DNA from: Hyphomicrobiales bacterium
GTDB taxonomy: Bacteria > Pseudomonadota > Alphaproteobacteria > Rhizobiales > Rhizobiaceae
DNA: 64,000 nt
Direction: 5' to 3'
Assembly (NCBI GenBank): GCA_900467685.1
Contig: UBQX01000002.1
Span: 82,720 to 146,719 of the forward strand
The notes below the pieces were generated by a model. That model made no database searches and was not told the DNA's origin. It saw only the letters and a list, made by a program, of their open reading frames with translations. This document shows positions 9,014 to 16,556 of this stretch, in pieces; the first letter of the stretch is position 1; the number at the start of each line of letters is the position of its first letter. Made by a program: the position numbers and the translations under genes.

Positions 9014-10258
9014 ATGTACGAATTCGCCATCGTCTGGGAATGGCTCGCCTTTGCGGTGAGATGGCTTCACGTCGTGACGGCAATCGCCTGGATCGGCTCT
9101 TCCTTCTACTTCATCGCGCTCGATCTGGGCCTGCGCAAAGCGCCCGACCTGCCCCCCGGTGCCTATGGCGAGGAATGGCAGGTCCATGGCGGCGGCTTCT
9201 ACCATATCCGCAAATATCTGGTGGCACCGGCCTCCATGCCGGAGCATCTGACCTGGTTCAAATGGGAAAGCTACGCCACCTGGCTTTCCGGCTTTGCCAT
9301 GCTGGCGGTCGTCTATTACGGCGGGGCTGACCTCTTCCTCATCGACCGCCATGTGCTCGACGTGCCGCAATGGCAGGCGATCCTCATCTCGCTCGCCTCG
9401 CTGTCTGTCGGCTGGATCATCTATGACACGCTGTGCAAATCCCCAATCGGCAAGAACACCTGGGGGCTGATGGCGCTGCTCTATGTCGCGCTCGTCGCCA
9501 TGGCCTGGGGCTATACGCAGGTCTTCACCGGCCGCGCCGCCTTCCTGCATCTCGGCGCGTTTACGGCCACGATCATGTCGGCCAACGTCTTCTTCATCAT
9601 TATCCCGAACCAGAAGATTGTCGTCGCAGACCTGATTGCCGGCCGCACGCCCGACCCCAAATACGGGGCGATTGCCAAGCAGCGCTCGCTCCACAACAAC
9701 TACCTGACGCTGCCCGTCATCTTCTTCATGCTGTCGAACCACTATCCGCTGGCCTTCGGCACGAAATACAACTGGATCATCGCGGCGCTGGTCTTCCTTA
9801 TGGGCGTCACGATCCGCCACTGGTTCAACACGACCCACGCCCGCAAGGGCAAGCCGGCCTGGACCTGGGCACTGACAGCGATCATCTTCATCCTCATCAT
9901 GTGGCTTTCCACCGTGCCGAAGGTCCTTGGCGGCGGTGAGAACGACAAGACCTCACTTGCTCCCACCTTCCAGCGCTTCGCCGGAGACCCGCATTTTAAC
10001 GCCGCCAAGGACGTGATCGGCACGCGCTGCATGATGTGCCACACGGCCGAGCCCGCCTATGAAGGTATTGCGCGTCCACCGAAGGGCGTCGCCTTCGACA
10101 ACGATGCTGCCATCGCCGCCCATGCCCGCGAAATCTACCTGCAAGCGGGCCGCTCTCACGCCATGCCGCCCGGCAATGTCAGTGAGATCACGCTGGACGA
10201 ACGCAAGGTCCTGACCGCCTGGTATGAAAGCGCCGTTGCGAAAGGCGCGACCCAATGA
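9014..10258 (+). CDS. puuD: Membrane-bound urate oxidase with C-terminal cytochrome c domain
   Basis: Oxidises urate to 5-hydroxyisourate in the membrane and passes electrons to a c-type cytochrome rather than making H2O2 like soluble uricase. The 414 residues contain about eight hydrophobic helices (for example VVTAIAWIGSSFYFIALDLG and WALTAIIFILIMWLS). A C-terminal domain follows with the heme motif CMMCH at residues 339-343 and a candidate axial Met in SHAMPPGNVSEITLDER. The family is known from Agrobacterium. It sits between xdhC and guaD and overlaps guaD by 4 bp, which fits a purine-degradation operon. Confidence 0.94.
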   Translation: MYEFAIVWEWLAFAVRWLHVVTAIAWIGSSFYFIALDLGLRKAPDLPPGAYGEEWQVHGGGFYHIRKYLVAPASMPEHLTWFKWESYATWLSGFAMLAVVYYGGADLFLIDRHVLDVPQWQAILISLASLSVGWIIYDTLCKSPIGKNTWGLMALLYVALVAMAWGYTQVFTGRAAFLHLGAFTATIMSANVFFIIIPNQKIVVADLIAGRTPDPKYGAIAKQRSLHNNYLTLPVIFFMLSNHYPLAFGTKYNWIIAALVFLMGVTIRHWFNTTHARKGKPAWTWALTAIIFILIMWLSTVPKVLGGGENDKTSLAPTFQRFAGDPHFNAAKDVIGTRCMMCHTAEPAYEGIARPPKGVAFDNDAAIAAHAREIYLQAGRSHAMPPGNVSEITLDERKVLTAWYESAVAKGATQ

Positions 10259-11568
10259 CCGCCCTCCTCCTTCGCGGCCGCATCCTCTCCTTCCACCGCA
10301 AGCCTGAAACCCTGACCGACACCGCCGCCTATCTTTACGAAGAAGACGGCGGCATCCTGATCGAAAACGGCCTCGTCTCCGCCGTCGGCTCCTATGCAGA
10401 CATCAAGGCCCAGGCCCCGGCCGGCGTTGAGACGCGCGATCACCGCCCCCACCTCATCTTGCCCGGCCTCGTCGACACCCATCTGCATTTCCCGCAAATG
10501 CAGGTCATCGGCTCCTATGCCGCCAACCTGCTCGAATGGCTGAACACCTACACCTTCATCGAAGAACAGCGCTTCGCTTCTGCCGATCATGCCGCGCGCA
10601 TCGCCGTGCATTTCTTCGACGAAATGGTCCGCCACGGCACGACGACGGCGGTTGCTTATTGCTCGGTGCACAAGACCTCCGCCGACGCCTTCTTTGCGGA
10701 AAGCCTGAAGCGCAACATGCGCATGGTCGCCGGCAAGGTGATGATGGATCGCAATGCGCCCGAGGCGCTGCGTGATACCGCACAAGCGGGCTATGACGAC
10801 ACGAGACAGGTGATCGCCGACTGGAACGGCAAGGGCCGCAACCACGTCGCCATTACCCCCCGCTTTGCCATCACCTCGACGCCCGAACAGATGGAAGCGG
10901 CGGGCGCGCTGGTCAGGGAATTCCCCGACCTGCATGTGCAGACGCATCTCTCGGAAAACCTAGACGAGATCCGCTTCACCTGCGAACTCTATCCGCAGGC
11001 GAAGGACTACACCGACGTCTACGCCCATTACGGCCTGCTCGGCCCCAACACGCTCTTCGGTCATGCGATCCACCTGTCGGAGCGCGAGATGGATGCGATG
11101 AGCGAGGCCGGCGGCATTGCCGTCCACTGCCCGACCTCGAACCTCTTCCTCGGCTCCGGCCTCTTCCCGCTGCGCAAGATGACGAACCGGGCCAAGCCGG
11201 TGCGCACGGCGGTCGCCACCGATATCGGCGGCGGCTCGTCCTACTCGATGCTGCGCACCATGGACGAGGCCTACAAGATCCAGCAATTGCAGGCCGAGCG
11301 CCTGAACCCGCTGGAAAGCTTCTGGTGGATGACGCGCGGCAATGCCGAGGCGCTGTCGCTGGAAAAGCACATCGGCGCAATAGCCCCCGGCATGGACGCC
11401 GATCTCGTTGTGATGGACATGAGGGCGACGCCTGCCATGGCGCTGAAGGCGGAGGTGGTCTCGACACTGGCGGAAGAACTCTTCCTGTTGCAGACCATGG
11501 GCGACGACCGGGCCATCGCAGAGACCTATGTTGCTGGAAAGGCAATGAAATCAGGCATAACTGGATAA
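10255..11568 (+). CDS. guaD: Guanine deaminase
   Basis: Hydrolyses guanine to xanthine plus ammonia, feeding XdhAB. The 437-residue amidohydrolase has the zinc motif PGLVDTHLHFPQ (His76, His78). It also has VQTHLSENLDEIRFT, LFGHAIHLSEREM, VHCPTSNLFLGSGLFPL and VATDIGGGSSYSMLRTMDEA, the block that carries the last metal Asp. Its ATG overlaps the puuD stop. It is the last gene of the plus-strand purine block; a hairpin with a T-run lies 100 bp downstream. Confidence 0.96.
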   Translation: MTALLLRGRILSFHRKPETLTDTAAYLYEEDGGILIENGLVSAVGSYADIKAQAPAGVETRDHRPHLILPGLVDTHLHFPQMQVIGSYAANLLEWLNTYTFIEEQRFASADHAARIAVHFFDEMVRHGTTTAVAYCSVHKTSADAFFAESLKRNMRMVAGKVMMDRNAPEALRDTAQAGYDDTRQVIADWNGKGRNHVAITPRFAITSTPEQMEAAGALVREFPDLHVQTHLSENLDEIRFTCELYPQAKDYTDVYAHYGLLGPNTLFGHAIHLSEREMDAMSEAGGIAVHCPTSNLFLGSGLFPLRKMTNRAKPVRTAVATDIGGGSSYSMLRTMDEAYKIQQLQAERLNPLESFWWMTRGNAEALSLEKHIGAIAPGMDADLVVMDMRATPAMALKAEVVSTLAEELFLLQTMGDDRAIAETYVAGKAMKSGITG

Positions 11569-11602
11569 TCGTCAATTCGGGGTCTTGAAACCCAGAACGG
11601 CA

Positions 11603-11617
11603 TTAACCATTTGTTAA
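11603..11617. promoter_or_regulatory. Perfect CtrA box in the guaD/tetR intergenic region
   Basis: TTAACCATTTGTTAA matches the CtrA consensus TTAA-N7-TTAA and also the preferred CCATTTG-like spacer. It lies 35 bp after guaD and 92 bp beyond the stop of the convergent TetR gene, so no annotated gene starts beside it. Confidence 0.6.
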
Positions 11618-11671
11618 GCATCTGAGCGCACACTGGAGTCAATCCGGTGCTTTGACGCCGAATGATAGAGG

Positions 11672-11708
11672 GCCGCGTGAGCACGGATGTACTGCCACGC
11701 GGCTTTTG
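11672..11708 (+). terminator. Hairpin with T-run after guaD
   Basis: An 8-bp stem, GCCGCGTG / CACGCGGC, with a 16-nt loop is followed by TTTTGCT. It could end the xdh-puuD-guaD transcript, or a short transcript starting near the CtrA box at 11603-11617. Confidence 0.55.
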
Positions 11709-12326
11709 CTATCCAGCGATCCGCATCTTTTCCAGATAACCGAACACCGCAGAGCGCGCTCGGCTTTGGACATCGGCCGCATCCGTTTCCCCGCGCAAAC
11801 CCGCCGCATCAATCAATCCCCGCACCAGCGATATCAGATCCCAGGCAGCAATGAGCGGCCTTGAGATGCCATGCCGCTCCAGAAACCCTGCGATCTCCTC
11901 CGCCAGTTCCGTCTTCAGCGCGCGCGTCTCTTCGTCAATGGCGAGCATCCCTTCCGCATATTCCAGCGTCCGAGCCAGGTTCGGCCGGTCAAATTGCCCG
12001 CGCGCGGCGACGCCGAGCAACCGGTCGACCACGACCTCGAACGGCTCCCCCTCCGACGCCGCCAGAACCTGCCGCATCCCGTCGAGCAGATCCTGCCGGC
12101 TTTGCCGCAACAGCCCGGCTACAATCGCCTCCTTGGAGGGGAAATACTGGTAGAGCGAGCCGACACTGACGCCCGCCACGGCCGCGACCCGATTGGTGTT
12201 CAGCCCAGCGAGCCCTTCCGTTTCCAGAATGCGAGCCCCCGCCTCGTAGATCGCCTCCACCAGCACGGCGGAGCGGCGCTGGCGCGGGGTTTTGCGCGGG
12301 TTCGCGGTGGCGAGATCGGTCTTCAT
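11709..12326 (-). CDS. TetR-family transcriptional repressor
   Basis: The 205-residue DNA-binding protein has the N-terminal TetR helix-turn-helix at about residues 28-70: AIYEAGARILETEGLAGLNT, then RVAAVAGVSVGSLYQYFPSK. A helical ligand-binding domain follows. It is divergent from the darcynin-like/SDR pair across 75 bp and is therefore the likely local repressor of that pair; the ligand is unknown. It converges on guaD, so a role in purine control is possible but not supported by orientation. Confidence 0.88.
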   Translation of the reverse strand: MKTDLATANPRKTPRQRRSAVLVEAIYEAGARILETEGLAGLNTNRVAAVAGVSVGSLYQYFPSKEAIVAGLLRQSRQDLLDGMRQVLAASEGEPFEVVVDRLLGVAARGQFDRPNLARTLEYAEGMLAIDEETRALKTELAEEIAGFLERHGISRPLIAAWDLISLVRGLIDAAGLRGETDAADVQSRARSAVFGYLEKMRIAG

Positions 12327-12401
12327 GAATGCGAGTTCTCAGATGCGAGCTTTTACTCATATTATCGCGAGATCACCTCAGCGTCAAAGGAGTTGCCGCA
12401 C
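12327..12401. promoter_or_regulatory. Shared promoter region of tetR and the darcynin-like gene
   Basis: These 75 bp between divergent starts must hold both promoters and probably the TetR operator. An AT-rich patch (CTTTTACTCATATTATCG) lies in the middle. AAAGGAG at 12386-12392 is the ribosome site of the plus-strand gene. No clean palindrome could be defined by eye. Confidence 0.4.
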
Positions 12402-12746
12402 ATGTCCGCATCCCGTTTCACCATCTTCATGCTTCTCGAAGCCCTGCCCTCCTGGCTCAGCCTCGATCGCACCGCGCGCGGCAAGATCGCCGAGGAGGCC
12501 TTGGGCTCCAGCCTTTCGGGTTTCAACGTCAAGCACCGCCATTTCGATGCCGAGGCCTTCAGCGGTCGCTGCAGCGACATCTCAGTCTTCGAGACGAACG
12601 ACCTGACAGCCTACTATTACGTCGTCGAGCGGCTGCGTGATTCCGCCTTCTTTGCCGTCCCCTATTTCCGCGTCATCGATATCATCCCGACGATTGCGGA
12701 AGGCTATCGCGACTTCGAAAGCCACGAGGCTGGCCATGCAGCTTGA
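12402..12746 (+). CDS. Darcynin-like small protein of unknown function
   Basis: This 114-residue cytoplasmic protein has no signal peptide or membrane segment. Its length and blocks such as FTIFMLLEALPSWLSLDR, FDAEAFSGRCSDISVFET, AYYYVVERLRDSAFF and VPYFRVIDIIPTIAEGY resemble what I recall of darcynin-family proteins, whose fold is probably a dimeric alpha-beta barrel-like domain. No catalytic residues are known. The ATG is set by AAAGGAG nine bases upstream. Its last codons overlap the following SDR gene, so the two products probably act together. Confidence 0.55.
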   Translation: MSASRFTIFMLLEALPSWLSLDRTARGKIAEEALGSSLSGFNVKHRHFDAEAFSGRCSDISVFETNDLTAYYYVVERLRDSAFFAVPYFRVIDIIPTIAEGYRDFESHEAGHAA

Positions 12747-13485
12747 GCGGATCAAGGCACTGGTCACGGGCGGCAGCTCCGGTGTGGGTCGAGCGCTGGC
12801 GCTCAAGCTGGCGAGCGCGGGCGCAACCGTCATCATCACGGGACGCGCCCGCACGCGGCTCAACGCAGTCGCGGAAATGCATCCGGGAAAGATCCTCCCC
12901 GTCGTGGTCGACCTAGCGGACCCCGCCGCCGTCGACACACTGATCGCCACGCTGCATCGGGACCATCCCGATCTCGCCCTGCTGGTCAACAATGCCGGAG
13001 TGCAATACCTGCTCGACATCGCCGGAAACGATCCGCAGAAGACGCTGGCGCTGGCCCGCGAGGAGATCGCCGTCAACTTCACCGCACCGGCTGCCCTCAC
13101 AATAGGCCTCGCTCCATTACTGAAACGGCAGCGGCAGGCCATGATCGTCAACATCTCCTCCGGCCTCGCCGTCTCGCCCAAGACCAGCGCGCCGATCTAT
13201 TGCGCGACCAAGGGAGCGCTCGACTCGCTGACCCGCACGACGCGCTACAGGATGGAGGACGGCAGACTTCCGATCGGAGTCATGCATGTCGTGCTGCCGC
13301 TCGTCGACACGCCGATGACCACCGGGCGCGGTTCGGGAAAGATGACGCCGGAGGCGGTGGCGGACGCGATAGCTGACGAGATAAGCAAAGACTGCGACGA
13401 AGTCTGGATCGGCAAGGCCCGCATGTTGCGGCTCCTCGCCGCCATTGCGCCAGGCCTCGCAGTTCGGCTGCTACGCAACAGCTGA
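12736..13485 (+). CDS. Short-chain dehydrogenase/reductase
   Basis: The 249-residue classical SDR has the cofactor loop TGGSSGVGRAL near residue 9, ITGRARTRLN (an Arg after beta2 suggests NADP preference), NNAG, MIVNISSGLAVSP (catalytic Ser region) and YCATKGALDSL (YxxxK). The start at 12736 is the ATG that overlaps the preceding gene by 11 bp; a longer upstream frame has no family match. The substrate is unknown. It appears to be regulated with the darcynin-like gene by the divergent TetR protein. Confidence 0.88.
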   Translation: MQLERIKALVTGGSSGVGRALALKLASAGATVIITGRARTRLNAVAEMHPGKILPVVVDLADPAAVDTLIATLHRDHPDLALLVNNAGVQYLLDIAGNDPQKTLALAREEIAVNFTAPAALTIGLAPLLKRQRQAMIVNISSGLAVSPKTSAPIYCATKGALDSLTRTTRYRMEDGRLPIGVMHVVLPLVDTPMTTGRGSGKMTPEAVADAIADEISKDCDEVWIGKARMLRLLAAIAPGLAVRLLRNS

Positions 13486-13486
13486 A

Positions 13487-14227
13487 CTATTCCAGCCAAC
13501 CGGTCGCCAGCGCCGAAGCCCATTGCGGGCGGCCATAGTTCGCCGCCAGCCGCGACATGGCGATGTTGTCGTACGGCACATTGCGGAAGGTGACACCGTA
13601 ACCGTCTGCCACCTTCTCCACGAACGCGTAGCTCGCCAGCGGGTGCCCAGCCTCGATCTTGTGCGGATAAGGCGCGACATCGTCATACCCAGGACAGCCG
13701 ACACTGCCAGGATTGACCATCAGCCGCCCGTCCGAAAGCCGAAGCATAGCCGGAAGATGACTATGGGCAAAGAGAATGACGGGCTGCTCGATGCCTTCGG
13801 CCAGCGCCTCGATCTCCGCCAGCGACTTGCGCCGGACGGAACCATCTTCCAGCACCTTTTCCAGCCAGTATCGATTGTCGTCCTGAGGCGTCGCGTGGCA
13901 CATGTAGAACTCGCCGCGATGCACATGCGTGACGGGAAGGCCTCTGATCCAGTCGAAATGTCCGGGCAGCATCTCGCCATGCGCGATGCGGTCCGAGGGC
14001 CACATCGCGTCAGGCGACTGCTCGATCAGGTAGCGGTCATGATTGCCGCGCACCGTCGGGATGTTGAGCGCCGTCAGCCGCGCCGCGACCTTGCCCGGCT
14101 CCAGCGGCCCGCTGAAGCAATCGCCGAGATTGACGATATCGTCGACGCCCTGCGCCGCGATGTCATCCAGCACGGCCTGAAGCGCAAGATCGTTGCCATG
14201 AATGTCGGCAATCACGGCAATACGCAT
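13487..14227 (-). CDS. Calcineurin-like metallophosphoesterase
   Basis: The 246-residue protein has the complete metal-site set: IADIHGN, LGDCFSGP, VRGNHDRYL, FAHSHLPAM and VNPGSVGCPGYDD. This places it among YfcE/MJ0936-like phosphodiesterases. The ATG at 14227 follows the uraH stop directly (a GTG codon also precedes it), so it is probably cotranslated with uraH and is the last gene of the minus-strand purine block. A role in purine breakdown is not established; the substrate could be a nucleotide or another phosphodiester. Confidence 0.85.
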   Translation of the reverse strand: MRIAVIADIHGNDLALQAVLDDIAAQGVDDIVNLGDCFSGPLEPGKVAARLTALNIPTVRGNHDRYLIEQSPDAMWPSDRIAHGEMLPGHFDWIRGLPVTHVHRGEFYMCHATPQDDNRYWLEKVLEDGSVRRKSLAEIEALAEGIEQPVILFAHSHLPAMLRLSDGRLMVNPGSVGCPGYDDVAPYPHKIEAGHPLASYAFVEKVADGYGVTFRNVPYDNIAMSRLAANYGRPQWASALATGWLE

Positions 14228-14230
14228 CAC

Positions 14231-14587
14231 TCAGCTCCCGCGATAGGTCGAATAGCTCCAGGGCGAGATGAGCAGCGGCACATGATAATGCGCACTCGTG
14301 TCGGCAATGCCGAAACGGATCGGAACGAGATCGAGAAACGGCGGATCTGCCAGAACCTGTCCGGTCTTTTTCAGATAAGCGCCGGCATGAAACAGCAACT
14401 CATATTGCCCCTTCTGGAAGCTCTCGCCGATCAGGATCGGCCCGCCATCGACGCGGCCATCCGCATTGGTCACGACCGACTTGATGCGAACCGGCTCATG
14501 TGCTTCCAGCTTGAACAGGTCGATCGTCAACCCCTCTGCCGGCTTGCCGAGCGCGGTGTCGAGAACGTGGGTGGTGAGACCGGTCAT
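14231..14587 (-). CDS. uraH: 5-hydroxyisourate hydrolase (transthyretin-like)
   Basis: Opens 5-hydroxyisourate, the product of PuuD, to OHCU. The 118 residues show family landmarks: [13 protein letters not shown] with the active-site His near the N-terminus, [37 protein letters not shown] and the hallmark C-terminal YRGS. No periplasmic signal is present. It overlaps allA by 4 bp and abuts the phosphoesterase gene. Confidence 0.96.
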   Translation of the reverse strand: MTGLTTHVLDTALGKPAEGLTIDLFKLEAHEPVRIKSVVTNADGRVDGGPILIGESFQKGQYELLFHAGAYLKKTGQVLADPPFLDLVPIRFGIADTSAHYHVPLLISPWSYSTYRGS

Positions 14588-15084
14588 GCTTCAGGCTCCT
14601 GGATGATGAAGGGTTCGGAATAGAAATATTCCTCGAGATTATTGCCGGGCCCAGTGCGGTCCACAACGAGAAAATCGCTGATTTCCTTCAGAGACATCAG
14701 CGGATGATGCCAGACATTGGCGCGATAGTTCACGCCCTGATGCGCGCCCGCGAGAAAGACCTGCGGCAAGCCGGGCTTGCCACCATCGTCCTCGGCAACG
14801 ACGACCAGAAACGGCCGCCCTGAAAGCGGCGAAAACGACTGGCTGCCGAACGGATGCCGTTCCATCATGTCGACCGAATAGGGGAAGGCACGCGGCTGGC
14901 CACGGAAGATGTTGAGGATGACGCTCGCCCCCTCGCCCAGCGCTTCAGCGGAGGCCAGCGCATGAAACCGCTCCGTCGTGCCACCATTGATCAGCCGCAT
15001 CGTCGACGGATCGGCCTCGATGACATCGCCGAAGGGCGCGAAGGCGGCTTTGGTGAGGGGATGGATGGGGAGAATGCGTGTCAG
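14584..15084 (-). CDS. allA: Ureidoglycolate lyase, probable CTG start
   Basis: Cleaves ureidoglycolate to glyoxylate and urea. The core has [34 protein letters not shown] and [14 protein letters not shown], as in AllA. The only ATG, at 15000, would remove the family's N-terminal strand. In-frame codons upstream encode [20 protein letters not shown], which aligns with the known AllA start, and a TAA stop lies a few codons further up. Only CTG codons can initiate this segment. CTG at 15084 is preferred because GGAG sits six bases upstream, giving 166 residues against about 160 in E. coli. Function is certain; the start is inferred. Confidence 0.85.
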   Translation of the reverse strand: MTRILPIHPLTKAAFAPFGDVIEADPSTMRLINGGTTERFHALASAEALGEGASVILNIFRGQPRAFPYSVDMMERHPFGSQSFSPLSGRPFLVVVAEDDGGKPGLPQVFLAGAHQGVNYRANVWHHPLMSLKEISDFLVVDRTGPGNNLEEYFYSEPFIIQEPEA

Positions 15085-15099
15085 GGGAAGCTCCAGGTC

Positions 15100-15453
15100 T
15101 TAATCTTCAAGATCGATGCCATCGAGTTGCCCGACCAGGATCGGCAAGGATGTCACGACAGTTCGGTACACGAGTTCGAGATTGATGTCAGAATATCCAT
15201 GAACGATGCGGTTTCGCAGACCCCGCATTTCATTCCATGGCAGAGACGCATGACGACTGACGAAATCGCGATGACGCTCTGCAATGCGCGCCGAGGCTTC
15301 CCCGATGATCGTCAGGCACATGATGACGGCGCGCTGCGTCTTCCGATCCGCCTCAAAGGCTTCAAATGGCATGTCTCCGATGAACGATACCGCATCAGAG
15401 GCGGCCAATTTCATATCGCCAATGTAATCCGGAAGACGCCTTTCCCTGCTCAT
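15100..15453 (-). CDS. hepT: HepT-like ribonuclease toxin
   Basis: The 117-residue DUF86/HepT protein is helical and carries RNRIVHGY, an exact RX4HXY motif, which is the RNase motif and contains the Tyr that MntA-type enzymes AMPylate. It overlaps the mntA gene by 4 bp in the usual antitoxin-toxin order. It lies between uraD and allA, on the strand of the purine genes, and ends 15 bp before the allA start, so readthrough from it could drive allA. Confidence 0.88.
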   Translation of the reverse strand: MSRERRLPDYIGDMKLAASDAVSFIGDMPFEAFEADRKTQRAVIMCLTIIGEASARIAERHRDFVSRHASLPWNEMRGLRNRIVHGYSDINLELVYRTVVTSLPILVGQLDGIDLED

Positions 15454-15743
15454 ATGGGCCGGGCTTCATTCAGAACCTGCTGGCGGACACGCGGCGGGAA
15501 ATCTCCGGGCGTCATCACGTCGACCTTGACCCCAAGGAGGTCTTTCAACTCTTCCATCAAGCCGCCGATATGAAACAGCGTCGTCCCCGGCAGCGCATCC
15601 ACCAGAATATCGATATCGCTATCCGGCCGATCGTCCCCTCGCGCCGCCGAACCGAAGACGCGCGGATGAACGAGCGTGGGATACCGCGCCGTCAGGGCAC
15701 GGATTTCGTGTGCCTTCAACCGTACCAGTTCAGATGGCCGCAT
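15450..15743 (-). CDS. mntA: MntA-type minimal nucleotidyltransferase antitoxin
   Basis: The 97-residue protein has the exact GSX10DXD catalytic motif in GSAARGDDRPDSDIDILVD. Enzymes of this type inactivate HepT by adding AMP units to its Tyr. The ATG at 15743 is chosen because AAGGAG lies eight bases upstream; an in-frame start at 15794 lacks a ribosome site. The pair is a complete type VII-like toxin-antitoxin module. Confidence 0.88.
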   Translation of the reverse strand: MRPSELVRLKAHEIRALTARYPTLVHPRVFGSAARGDDRPDSDIDILVDALPGTTLFHIGGLMEELKDLLGVKVDVMTPGDFPPRVRQQVLNEARPI

Positions 15744-15815
15744 GACATTTGCTCCTTGAAGCCTTTGCAGCCAATATAGTGCAGTTCGGGCCATGCGTCA
15801 TCCTGACGTACCGCC

Positions 15816-16310
15816 TCACGTGCCTTCCGGCAGCATACTGCTCAGCCGCAGAAGGGCGATCCGCTCCACCTGTGCGCAGGCTGTGGCAAACTCCGTATCC
15901 CGTTCATTGTTGATGCGCGTCTCGAATGCGCCGAGAATGTCGTTTTTCTGGAGCCCCTTCACCGCAATGATGAACGGAAAACCAAACTTCTCCACATAGG
16001 CATCATTCAGCGTCGTGAACCGCGCATGCTCATCCGCCGACAGGCGATCCAGCCCCGCACCCGCCTGCTCCTTGCGGCTGTCCTCGGTGAGTTCACCGGC
16101 AATCGCCAGCTTTCCGGCCAGATCGGGATGGGCGCGTAGCACGGCAAGCCGCTCGGCTTCCGTTCCCGCGCGAAACGCCGCCGCCATCGCTGCATGGGCA
16201 CCCTTCGCCGTCAGCGGCTCCGCAACACCAGTTCCATAGGCCCTCTCTGCAACCCACGGAGAGTGTTCAAACACGCCGCCGAAGCGCTCAACAAATTCAT
16301 CTTTCGTCAC
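15816..16310 (-). CDS. uraD: OHCU decarboxylase
   Basis: Converts 2-oxo-4-hydroxy-4-carboxy-5-ureidoimidazoline to S-allantoin. The 164-residue helical protein has the active-site RAHPDLAGK (His61), GELTEDSRKEQ (Ser78 and Glu81 of the substrate pocket) and the FGFPFIIAVKG signature. It is a stand-alone domain, not fused to UraH or PuuE as in some bacteria. It is encoded between puuE and the mntA-hepT pair. Confidence 0.95.
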   Translation of the reverse strand: MTKDEFVERFGGVFEHSPWVAERAYGTGVAEPLTAKGAHAAMAAAFRAGTEAERLAVLRAHPDLAGKLAIAGELTEDSRKEQAGAGLDRLSADEHARFTTLNDAYVEKFGFPFIIAVKGLQKNDILGAFETRINNERDTEFATACAQVERIALLRLSSMLPEGT

Positions 16311-16387
16311 GATACGTCATTCCTGAAGTTTCATCGCAATAGACCAGCGCCCGCGCCGGCGTTCAAGGGCCCGCCGGCTGGAGGAAA

Positions 16388-16422
16388 GAAAAAAAGCCGC
16401 CCGGCTTTGGACCGGACGGCTT
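16388..16422 (-). terminator. Rho-independent terminator after puuE
   Basis: Read on the minus strand, a GCCGTCCGG / CCGGGCGGC stem with a 7-nt loop is followed by seven T. It lies about 135 bp past the puuE stop and upstream of uraD, so uraD probably has its own promoter in 16311-16387. The loop core (CGCCCGGCTTTGGACCGG on the plus strand) recurs at 39373-39390. Confidence 0.8.
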
Positions 16423-16556
16423 ACCTTCTGAAATAGCCTTGCAACACCGAAACCTGAAATGCTGCTGCGCGAGATTGGAAACGGCGTTTGACCACCACAC
16501 CCCACGCCGGATGGAATATGAGCAAGGACTGTTACACCCTCATGAAGGGCTTGGGG

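Noticed and set aside
14584..15000. allA beginning at the first ATG (138 residues)
   Set aside because: It would lack the N-terminal strand conserved in the family, which is encoded intact just upstream in the same frame.
15744..15794. Longer MntA start at 15794
   Set aside because: No ribosome site; AAGGAG is placed correctly for the ATG at 15743, and the extra residues are not part of the fold.
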